From the NCBI GenBank assembly GCA_021647365.1, contig JAKIUW010000023.1, positions 1-55,667 of the forward strand: a stretch of DNA of 55,667 bases, read 5' to 3'. This DNA is from Cocleimonas sp. (GTDB taxonomy: Bacteria > Pseudomonadota > Gammaproteobacteria > Thiotrichales > Thiotrichaceae). Under the pieces are notes generated by a model. That model saw only the letters and a list, made by a program, of their open reading frames with translations. It had not been told where the DNA came from and did not search any database. How positions within the stretch are numbered: the first letter of the stretch is position 1; each line of letters opens with the position of its first letter. Positions 48,799 to 55,667 of this stretch are shown here, in pieces. A program made the position numbers and the translations under genes.

Positions 48799-50094
48799 AT
48801 GCGTAAGTTTAAAATCATAGTACTAGCCATCCTTCTATTTATCATTTCAGCTATTTTGTTATTACAAATAGACGATGATTTAGACCCGCAAGCACAAAGC
48901 ATGTACGAGCAAGCGATGGCTCATAAAGAAAGCGAAGCCTATATTTATTTATTGGGTATGCAAGCGGGAGTGGGTGAAAAGCCTGAAATTGTTGGCAAAG
49001 CTTTAATGGCGTCAATAAGAGAAGCTGATAAAAAATACTTTGCGAATCCTCACACTCAAGAATTTGAACATGAAGATTACACCGATGAGAAAAGACTTCC
49101 ACTGCCAGAATTGGGCTCATGTATTTATACTGAGAAAGACTGTGAGTACACAGACAAACTATTTGATTATTCTTTTAATCTTGAATCATTACCAGAAGAA
49201 CAAAAAGTCCTACTAAAAAGATATAAAAAACTTATTGCAATGAGGGATTTCCACACGCTTCCTCTTCCGCATATTTATACTCCGTTGCCTACTTTTCAAT
49301 ACCTCACAAAAGGCAATACTTTAGCTAGTTTAGAGGCGATAGAAAAAGCAAAAAAAGGGAATCTAGATGAAGCTAAGAAATTACTCCTCAATGATATTTC
49401 TTTGTTGCGCTTTAACTTACAACAAGCTGATACACTTATTACTAAAATAATTTATGTATCGATGATTTCAAAAACACTTGATGTTTTATCGGCGTTGATT
49501 CACAAATATGACTCACCTGCGCAGGAGAATATTAAAGCATTAACTAGTGATGAAAAAAGCTTGGTGAAAGCCATGGATTATGAATATGGACTTGGTCATA
49601 ATCTGTTTAAGTCATTGGATAGAGCCCCAAATCTTCTAAGTACAATTGGCAACAATGAAGAGGGTAACTTACCAGCATGGGTGAGTAGAATATTATATAA
49701 GCCAAATATGACGATGAATGCTACCTTTCCTGCTTTGAGGCAAGTTGGCCAAGATTCGTTACTAACGTCAAAAGCATTCACTCTAAAAGTAGCAAGCGAT
49801 AAGCCGATATCGAAAAAGATGTCTATTATCAGGAACTATGCAGGTACTATTTTATGGCGCATAGCAGGCCCTGATTTTAACCCGTATATTGCGCGCGTGT
49901 TTGCTTTGGATGCCAAAATACATCTCTTTAATAAAACTGCCAATCAAACAAAACTACCTGCAACGCTAAGTCACATCAATAATCCATTTTATGATGATAA
50001 AGCGGCTTATTATTCTGAAGATAAAAAAGCCATTTGTGTTGATGCTCCATTGCTTGATAAGCGCAAAGATTATCGTTGTTTGAGAATCAAATAG
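48799..50094 (+). CDS. Hypothetical exported or membrane-anchored protein
   Basis: A 431-residue protein with one N-terminal hydrophobic helix (FKIIVLAILLFIISAILLL), probably an uncleaved anchor, followed by a long mostly helical periplasmic part. No known catalytic motif is visible. Cys pairs occur near SCIYTEKDCEYTD and at the C-terminus (CVDAPLLDKRKDYRC). I recognise no family. Flanked on both sides by poly-G elements. Confidence 0.65.
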   Translation: MRKFKIIVLAILLFIISAILLLQIDDDLDPQAQSMYEQAMAHKESEAYIYLLGMQAGVGEKPEIVGKALMASIREADKKYFANPHTQEFEHEDYTDEKRLPLPELGSCIYTEKDCEYTDKLFDYSFNLESLPEEQKVLLKRYKKLIAMRDFHTLPLPHIYTPLPTFQYLTKGNTLASLEAIEKAKKGNLDEAKKLLLNDISLLRFNLQQADTLITKIIYVSMISKTLDVLSALIHKYDSPAQENIKALTSDEKSLVKAMDYEYGLGHNLFKSLDRAPNLLSTIGNNEEGNLPAWVSRILYKPNMTMNATFPALRQVGQDSLLTSKAFTLKVASDKPISKKMSIIRNYAGTILWRIAGPDFNPYIARVFALDAKIHLFNKTANQTKLPATLSHINNPFYDDKAAYYSEDKKAICVDAPLLDKRKDYRCLRIK

Positions 50095-50117
50095 AGAAAG
50101 ATACTCATAAAAGTAGC

Positions 50118-50183
50118 AAGCACACCCCCCAACTTTTACATGATGTTTATTCAAACATCATGTAAAAGTTGGGGGGTGTGCTT
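50118..50183. repeat. Poly-G palindromic element, full inverted pair (copy 13)
   Basis: Two perfect 30-base arms (50118-50147 and 50154-50183) with a 6-base loop. Both arms carry the variant AACTTTTACATGATG next to six C. It sits between convergent genes and would make a very stable hairpin in either transcript. Confidence 0.92.
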
Positions 50184-50191
50184 TTAAAATG

Positions 50192-51214
50192 CTATTTAAG
50201 TTTGGCTTCTGACTTCCGATAATTCCCAGGCGCCATCCCAGTAATATCCCGAAACGCCGTATAAAAATTAGACTGCGACGTAAACCCAGTCGATAAACCA
50301 ATCGAAAGTACCGATGATTTAGGCTCATCAATCAACATACGCTTAGCTTCTGTAATGCGATATTCGCGAACTAATTGCGAGAAGCTCTTACTAAAGCGCG
50401 TATTGATCAATTCGGATAATTGATGCGTGCTGATGTCCATTTGCTCGGCTAATATACTCAAGCTGAGTGTTTCTTGTGTGTAGAGTTTGTCCACTTCCAT
50501 CAGTTGGCGAAGTTTCAGTTCTAACGCACTGCCATCTACATTCTTTAATGTGCTGATTGTGTAAGCGGCTTGGGCAGCTTCGTTGACTTCATTGCTGATA
50601 TTGGGAAAGCGAATAACGGTAAATACTGCGACGATAAACGTTAACCCAATGAGTAAGGCATAGGTTGTGTAAAAGAATAAATCGCTCACCAAAGGCAAAA
50701 CGATACCCAGCAGCAATACCATCAAAGCAACAACAAACATGGCAGTTAGTGCAACCAGTTCTAATTTAAAGCGTGTGCGTTGTTCGCGTAATGAATAGAC
50801 AATCATCGCTAGCCAAACAACGTAACCCGTACCAATAAAAAACGCGAGCGGTAGCGCAAAGTTACGTGGTAAAAATAGGCTAATCAACAAAGGAATAGCA
50901 TGAAGAAGTAGGGCAGGGTGATAGGCGTTATCCACTTTTAAAACTTCACGGCTAAAAAAGTAAAAGGCAGGCGCGACGGTAAATAATAACGCCACATAAA
51001 ATTTAGAGTAGATAAAGCTACTATCGCCTTGCAAAAACGCATAGTGCGAAAACTGCAACAATGCTAATCCGACTAATAACACCAAGCCTGCGATACGAGA
51101 CAGAAACTTGCCCTGATATTCACCACAATTAAGGTGAGTAACCGCCAGTAATACCGTGCTGATAATCGAAAAGCCGATTAGAAAAATAGTGATGTTTTGA
51201 AACAGTAATTGCAT
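50192..51214 (-). CDS. AraC-family transcriptional regulator with N-terminal membrane domain
   Basis: A 340-residue protein with about seven hydrophobic helices in residues 1-205 and a C-terminal AraC DNA-binding domain (about 235-335). Helix-turn-helix segments are LSLSILAEQMDISTHQLSEL and LSIGLSTGFTSQSNFYTAFR. It would sense a membrane or extracellular signal and act on DNA directly. Its target is unknown. It is divergent from the helicase gene, 130 bases away. Confidence 0.9.
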   Translation of the reverse strand: MQLLFQNITIFLIGFSIISTVLLAVTHLNCGEYQGKFLSRIAGLVLLVGLALLQFSHYAFLQGDSSFIYSKFYVALLFTVAPAFYFFSREVLKVDNAYHPALLLHAIPLLISLFLPRNFALPLAFFIGTGYVVWLAMIVYSLREQRTRFKLELVALTAMFVVALMVLLLGIVLPLVSDLFFYTTYALLIGLTFIVAVFTVIRFPNISNEVNEAAQAAYTISTLKNVDGSALELKLRQLMEVDKLYTQETLSLSILAEQMDISTHQLSELINTRFSKSFSQLVREYRITEAKRMLIDEPKSSVLSIGLSTGFTSQSNFYTAFRDITGMAPGNYRKSEAKLK

Positions 51215-51344
51215 AAAAGTTTTTAAAATATAATCAATTCTGACTATATTATACGCATTTCCTTATAAGCGTGATAATCTCTATTTTACTCCTCACTGTG
51301 TGGATTTGGATTTAGCATGAGTTTTTTGAGAATTAAATAAAATA

Positions 51345-54095
51345 ATGGAAGAAGAACCAGAAACTCATGAACCTCAGTTTGGGTCATTAGGCTTAAAATT
51401 CAAATACCCTTGGCGGCCTGAACAGCAACGCGTTTTAAATCATTTAGAACACTATCACGATGATAATCGTATTCATATTGTGGCAGCACCGGGTGCAGGT
51501 AAAACGGTTATTGGGCTAGAAATATTTAATCGTTATAGGCTTAAAACCTTGGCCATTTCTCCCACTAGAATTGTACGAAATCAATGGATAGAACGCCTCT
51601 TAGCTTTTCTTCCAGAGAATAGTAATGCACCTGATTGGTGTAGCACTAAGCTAGATTCGCCGCAGTTATTTACCGCGATCACTTACCAAGGTTTATTTAG
51701 CTTTGATAAAAGAATTGAAGAAGCCACCGATGACGACATCGATAAAGAATATGAGAGCATTGTCCATTGGTTTAAAGAGCATGATATTCGCTTGCTTATT
51801 CTTGATGAAGCACATCATCTAAAAGCCGCATGGTGGAAGGTGTTGATGAAGATTGTTAAGCAATCGGAAGACCTTCTTATTGTGAGCTTAACAGCAACGC
51901 CACCTTATGATTCAAATGCGACAGAATGGTCGCGTTATCAAAAGCTTTGTGGGCCTGTGGATGAAGAAATTAGTATTCCAGAATTAGTTCGATCTAACTC
52001 TCTTTGCCCGCATCAAGATTATATCTGGATGGTGAAAACAGATAATAAAAATATCACTTCACTTAAGCGCCAGCAAGAAAACCTCGCTCGGTTTGTTGAA
52101 AGCCTGAATACTAATTTCGAGTTGCTTTATTTGTTGCAATTACATGACTGGTTGGTTCCTGATGCGGTGATTAGGCAACGAGATATTTTGTACAACCTTG
52201 ATGAATGTTTTGCGCTTTTAGGGTTGCTCAAACATCACCAAAAACCGTTGCCAGATCATTTGTTGTTATTACTTGATATCACTGAAGATGATATAAACCC
52301 CATGAGTATTTTTGCGTGGGAAAACTTATTACAGAGTTTCTTGGAAGGGAAATATTATCCTTCGGCGGCACCTGTAACCGAGTTTAGAGAAACACTTTCA
52401 AGGCTATTAAAGGGCAAATACTTTCTAAAATATAGCAAAGTTAGTTTAGATAATAGCCGTAAAAAACTAGAGGCGTTTAATAAAACACAGGAACGAATCA
52501 AAGCCTGCTTTGATATTGCTACCGTTGAATATCAGGCGAGACAAGAGTGGAGCCGCATAGTTGTGCTTGCGGATTATATTCATGATGAGAAGTATCAGCT
52601 TGCTCTTGATGGTTTGGAAGCACCCACCGGCGCCTATCCTATTTTCCATTATTATATTCATCATTTAGAAGATTCTTTGGCTGCAAAAACGGCGTTGCTT
52701 ACTGGGCGCTTATCTATTATTCATCAAGATTTATTAGCACGGCTATCCGAGCATTTTCCCTCAACACTCACCATCAAAAGTAAGCCATATTCTGAAGATA
52801 AAAACTTTGTGGTGCTTAATATTTCCAGTGAGTACGTTTCAGCCGCTTTCACCAAGTTACATAAAAAGGGTGATTTGATATTCCTCATTGGCACGCGTGC
52901 ATTGCTCGGTGAAGGCTGGGACGCGCCGCATGTAAACTCGCTGATACTTGCAACGCAAACAGGCGCTTATGTTTCTAGTAATCAAGTGCGGGGAAGAGCA
53001 ATTCGTATCAACTTGGAGGATGATTTTAAGACGGCAAGTATTTGGCATATTGTGGCTGTTTCGCCGTTATCAGAATACAATGAATTCATCCTAAAAGATC
53101 TGCACAGGCGTTTTAAAACTTTTGCAGGGATACATGCGGATGAGCTTCGTATCGAATCAGGTATTGATCGTCTCGCTATCAGCAACGATAGTTTGAGTCA
53201 GCAAGATGAACAGATAAAGTTAGATATTATCAAGCGTTCAAATAAGAAAACCATTAAGCGCCACCAAGATGATATTTTTAATTTGCAGGCGCGTTGGCAG
53301 AATGCACTTGAGATGGTTGAAAAGCATGTTTTTCAAACGGGTTTGCAAATTAGAATTGGTAAAGAAGATGCAATAAATACTATATCTCAATATGTTGCAC
53401 AGCTTGAAAAAAGCCAAATTGAATCATTGCATAAACGACTTAAAACTAAAAGCTTGTTAACAACAGGAGTATTAGCATCTGTTGCAGTTGCCAGCCCTTT
53501 TGTGATGATGAACTCATTTGGTATTACAGCGATGCCTTCTTTATTAGCGGCTAGTATCAGCCCTGTACTTTTGGCGTTATTTTTTAGAGACAAAAGTAAA
53601 AAAACAAACATCACCTCATCGATTAATGCTGATTATTTGCCCTTGGCGTTTGCCCAAGTCACGTTAAGTGCGTTGCAAGACATTGGTATGATACAAACAA
53701 AAGATAGACCTGAAGAAAACAACATTCAGATTAGCCAGATAGAAAAAGGCTATTTTCGTTTTTCTTTAAATGATTTTACTCGCAAGGAGGATGATATTTT
53801 CCTCACCGCACTAAGCCAGTTATTAGAGCCTATCCAGCAGCCACGTTACTTGATCGCATTAAATAACAAACCACAATCGGGCGATATATTCCCTGTTCCT
53901 CATTATCTTGGAAACAGAAAAGACAATGCTAATGCTTTTTTAGTTGCATGGAAAAGAGTGTTACCTGAATTTCCTGATGTTCAGCTTTTTTCTACCTCAA
54001 GTACACTAGGGCGAGAATATTTATTAAAAGCACGCGCAGCAAACTATAGCGAACAAGAATCTGATAATATTCGCCTTATTGAGCGCTGGGAATAA
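51345..54095 (+). CDS. SF2 DEAD/DEAH-type helicase with a C-terminal membrane hairpin
   Basis: A 916-residue protein with superfamily 2 motifs: Walker A APGAGKT (48-54), DEAHH (154-158), TATPP (183-187), motif V-like IGTRALLGEGWDAPHV (515-530) and motif VI QVRGRAIR (547-554). A large insertion (about 215-500) of helical sequence lies between the RecA-like lobes. After a coiled region (about 620-700), two hydrophobic segments (704-722 and 727-747) split by a short loop look like a membrane hairpin. A C-terminal domain of about 165 residues follows. Two DUF4178 genes follow in the same direction. Its substrate is unknown. Confidence 0.85.
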   Translation: MEEEPETHEPQFGSLGLKFKYPWRPEQQRVLNHLEHYHDDNRIHIVAAPGAGKTVIGLEIFNRYRLKTLAISPTRIVRNQWIERLLAFLPENSNAPDWCSTKLDSPQLFTAITYQGLFSFDKRIEEATDDDIDKEYESIVHWFKEHDIRLLILDEAHHLKAAWWKVLMKIVKQSEDLLIVSLTATPPYDSNATEWSRYQKLCGPVDEEISIPELVRSNSLCPHQDYIWMVKTDNKNITSLKRQQENLARFVESLNTNFELLYLLQLHDWLVPDAVIRQRDILYNLDECFALLGLLKHHQKPLPDHLLLLLDITEDDINPMSIFAWENLLQSFLEGKYYPSAAPVTEFRETLSRLLKGKYFLKYSKVSLDNSRKKLEAFNKTQERIKACFDIATVEYQARQEWSRIVVLADYIHDEKYQLALDGLEAPTGAYPIFHYYIHHLEDSLAAKTALLTGRLSIIHQDLLARLSEHFPSTLTIKSKPYSEDKNFVVLNISSEYVSAAFTKLHKKGDLIFLIGTRALLGEGWDAPHVNSLILATQTGAYVSSNQVRGRAIRINLEDDFKTASIWHIVAVSPLSEYNEFILKDLHRRFKTFAGIHADELRIESGIDRLAISNDSLSQQDEQIKLDIIKRSNKKTIKRHQDDIFNLQARWQNALEMVEKHVFQTGLQIRIGKEDAINTISQYVAQLEKSQIESLHKRLKTKSLLTTGVLASVAVASPFVMMNSFGITAMPSLLAASISPVLLALFFRDKSKKTNITSSINADYLPLAFAQVTLSALQDIGMIQTKDRPEENNIQISQIEKGYFRFSLNDFTRKEDDIFLTALSQLLEPIQQPRYLIALNNKPQSGDIFPVPHYLGNRKDNANAFLVAWKRVLPEFPDVQLFSTSSTLGREYLLKARAANYSEQESDNIRLIERWE

Positions 54096-54108
54096 AGGAG
54101 TCCTGAAT

Positions 54109-54705
54109 ATGAATTGCCCACAATGTAGTTCTGAAATTATTTTAAAATCTTCTTTGGCGGCATTAGTGAATTGCCATCACTGTGCTTCTACCTTGCTAAT
54201 TGAGTCAAATGGTTTGGCGCTTAGTCATATAGAATCACATATCGAGAATAAGCTTTCATTAATCAAACAGGGCGAGAGTTTTAGCTGGAAAGAACAGCAA
54301 TTTGAGCCGCAAGGTTTTGTGCAGTTAAAGCATGATGAAGGTTATCGTAAAGAATGGTGGGTGCTAGATAATCAAAAAAACTCACACTGGCTAAGTGAAG
54401 AAGATGAAAATTTTTTCCTCCTTCAAGATAGGCAGATTAATGAGGGTATCCCACCTTGGCTAACGCTACAGGTAAATACTCAACTCCAATTAGCGGATAA
54501 GACTTGGTTAGTAACTGAAAGGCGGGCTCAAAATTTTCACGGTTTTCAAGGGCAAATATCGTATCTTCCACGTCATACAGAGACTTTAAACTATACTTAT
54601 TTAACCGGGGAGGATGCCGAGAGTTTAGTGCTTGTTTTTGAGGGTGAACAGATACGATGTCGACAAGGATTTTGGCTTGATCCTTTTGAAATTAAGGCTA
54701 TCTAA
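54109..54705 (+). CDS. Zinc-ribbon DUF4178 domain-containing protein (first copy)
   Basis: A 198-residue protein that begins with a zinc ribbon (MNCPQCSSEI, then NCHHCAS), followed by DUF4178-type beta repeats (QGESFSWKEQQFEPQGFVQL, WWVLDNQKNSHWLSEEDENF). The DUF4178 family is uncharacterised and is often found near membrane-stress and polyamine-related genes. ATG 54109 has AAAGGAG 10 bases upstream; an earlier in-frame start overlaps the helicase. It starts 13 bases after the helicase stop, so an operon is likely. Confidence 0.8.
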   Translation: MNCPQCSSEIILKSSLAALVNCHHCASTLLIESNGLALSHIESHIENKLSLIKQGESFSWKEQQFEPQGFVQLKHDEGYRKEWWVLDNQKNSHWLSEEDENFFLLQDRQINEGIPPWLTLQVNTQLQLADKTWLVTERRAQNFHGFQGQISYLPRHTETLNYTYLTGEDAESLVLVFEGEQIRCRQGFWLDPFEIKAI

Positions 54706-55334
54706 TGAAGAATAGATCAGTAAATATTGAGGCTATATCCTGTAAAAACTGTGGTGCAAATATACCTTTTTTGGGGAATACTTTTCGTTCTAAGAGTCTT
54801 TGTTGTGCCTATTGTGGCACGATTATGGATAGCCAAAATGAGTTTAAAGCATTATACACTTTCACTCATATTCAAAAGCCAAATACGCCATTATCTCTCG
54901 GGATGCAGGGTAAAATCCAAGATGTTAGCTTTACTATTGCAGGTTATATCGCCTACAAATATAGAGAAGAAGAATGGATGCATTTTCAACTTTATTCGCC
55001 CACACATGGTTATGCTTTATTAATCCGTAAAGATAATCGTTACCTATTTCTACGAAGAACCTATCATCTGCCAGATAAAAACTTATGGACTTTGAAGCAA
55101 GGTGATAGTTTTAGCGCGCAGCAAAAGTCTTTTCAGGTTGAAAGCTTTTATATGGCTGAGGTTTTTTATGCCGCAGGAAATTTGATAACTTCAATACATC
55201 AATCAAAACGTAGTAAACAATGCTTTTCACAATCAGGAAGACAGTGGTTTTTATCAATACAAAAAAAGAATACTGTTGAATATTACAGTGGATATGAAAT
55301 ACCTGATGAGGTGCTTGAAAAGTCTTTTCTCTGA
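54705..55334 (+). CDS. Zinc-ribbon DUF4178 domain-containing protein (second copy)
   Basis: A 209-residue paralogue of the previous gene. A zinc ribbon (ISCKNCGANIP, then CCAYCGT) is followed by DUF4178-like segments (GMQGKIQDVSFTIAGYIAYK, WMHFQLYSPTHGYALLIRKD and LKQGDSFSAQQKSFQVESFY). The start overlaps the previous stop by 1 base (TAATG), so the pair is translationally coupled. The two proteins may form a heterodimer acting with the helicase (inference). Confidence 0.78.
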   Translation: MKNRSVNIEAISCKNCGANIPFLGNTFRSKSLCCAYCGTIMDSQNEFKALYTFTHIQKPNTPLSLGMQGKIQDVSFTIAGYIAYKYREEEWMHFQLYSPTHGYALLIRKDNRYLFLRRTYHLPDKNLWTLKQGDSFSAQQKSFQVESFYMAEVFYAAGNLITSIHQSKRSKQCFSQSGRQWFLSIQKKNTVEYYSGYEIPDEVLEKSFL

Positions 55335-55545
55335 GGTGTCCTTAAGGAAAGACTGATCAAGTCCAATTATTTTTAGCTTGCTAAAACTGCCGATGTTTCC
55401 CCCGAAGATCGAGTCAATAGAATGACTATTGCATCTCACTTCGTGAAAAATAGCGACAGTTTTTTCTGCGCTTAATTCTAATCGACTTAATCACTCTTTC
55501 CTTAAATATATCGTGTAAAAGTGGGGGGGTGTGCTTTACTCCACT
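55335..55545. other. Gap after the DUF4178 genes with inverted repeats and a poly-G arm (copy 14)
   Basis: AAAACTGCCGA (from about 55382) and its near complement before CAGTTTT (about 55457) form an imperfect inverted repeat, with CAATAG/CTATTG inside it. A poly-G element arm in direct orientation is at 55511-55538, next to the IS remnant. No gene is supported. Confidence 0.6.
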
Positions 55546-55667
55546 ACTGTCCCGTTAACTTCATAACATCACCATTTGATTAAAGTCATGTTGTTTTCTA
55601 TTGGGTGGATCACCTCGAAGAAGTGCCATAAGGTCGCGCTTCTCAAACAAATTAAGCTGTAACAATC
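55546..55667 (-). mobile_element. End of an insertion sequence (runs off right edge)
   Basis: The minus strand carries the C-terminus of a transposase that ends at 55561. The outer end is placed near ACTGTCCCG (55546 onward) only by position. The rest lies beyond the window. Confidence 0.5.
55561..55667 (-). CDS. Transposase C-terminal fragment (IS4-like?), partial
   Basis: The minus-strand frame enters from the right edge and ends in TGA at 55561-55563. The 34 residues visible begin LLQLNLFEKRDLMALLRGDP, and LLQLNLFE-RRDL is a pattern at the C-terminus of IS4-type DDE transposases. The family is tentative because the catalytic core is outside. Confidence 0.55.
   Translation of the reverse strand, partial: LLQLNLFEKRDLMALLRGDPPNRKQHDFNQMVML

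Noticed and set aside
51345..54095. Helicase considered as the restriction subunit of a type I or III restriction-modification system
   Set aside because: No methylase or specificity gene is adjacent, and no nuclease motif is visible; the partners are DUF4178 proteins.
55254..55439. Minus-strand frame of 61 residues near the right end
   Set aside because: It overlaps the second DUF4178 gene antisense and runs through an inverted repeat, with no ribosome site.

Overview
The window looks like accessory-plus-core chromosome of an AT-rich gammaproteobacterium. Group 1d and group 2b [NiFe] hydrogenases, a Pseudomonas-type Fur, GatCAB and many dispersed palindromes would suit a Thiotrichales-like sulfur/hydrogen oxidiser, but that placement is inference. 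Both edges fall inside insertion sequences (an IS3-type orfA start at bases 1-42 and a transposase C-terminus at 55561-55667), so this may be one assembly contig broken at IS copies.

1-18.3 kb is a complete hydrogen uptake and hydrogen sensing locus. On the minus strand, read from 13.5 kb leftwards, are hupD-F-G-H-I-J-K, hypA, hypB, a DUF3144 gene, hupR, a DUF433/DUF5615 toxin-antitoxin-like pair, hupT, hupU, a GxxExxY gene and hupV. On the plus strand from 13.97 kb are hupS, hupL, a small His-rich membrane protein and hupC. HupS carries the six-Cys proximal-cluster signature of O2-tolerant enzymes. HupUV lacks it, and HupV ends exactly at its last His, as sensor hydrogenases do. The divergent region carries a good sigma-54 promoter with an IHF-like site and a palindrome, the expected target for the NtrC-type HupR. 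Only HypA and HypB of the Hyp set are here; HypCDEF must be elsewhere.

18.6-33.4 kb is an iron-homeostasis island: HemP, Fur, a DUF4856 protein, a sterol-desaturase-family membrane enzyme, an FbpABC ferric ABC transporter, two imelysin proteins, a di-heme oxidoreductase, a DUF1513 protein and a di-heme peroxidase. Fur boxes lie before hemP/fur, the DUF4856 operon, fbpB and the first imelysin.

33.4-39.4 kb is translation-related: tRNA-Arg(CCT), argS, a SixA-like phosphatase and gatCAB. 39.7-43.4 kb holds signalling genes (PhcB-like methyltransferase, membrane diguanylate cyclase, PDC-sensor protein). 43.4-51.2 kb holds small secreted or membrane proteins, a lipid/redox operon (DCC protein, fatty acid desaturase, SDR-DoxX fusion, DUF2269) and a membrane AraC regulator. 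51.3-55.3 kb is a three-gene unit: an SF2 helicase with a predicted C-terminal membrane hairpin, followed by two zinc-ribbon DUF4178 proteins. This is the best candidate here for an undescribed system.

Several repeat families are scattered through the window. The most striking is a palindromic element (poly-G/C core with ATGTAAAA arm) in about 14 copies, three of them perfect inverted pairs whose arms covary, and one lying inside the coding sequence for the FbpA signal peptide.
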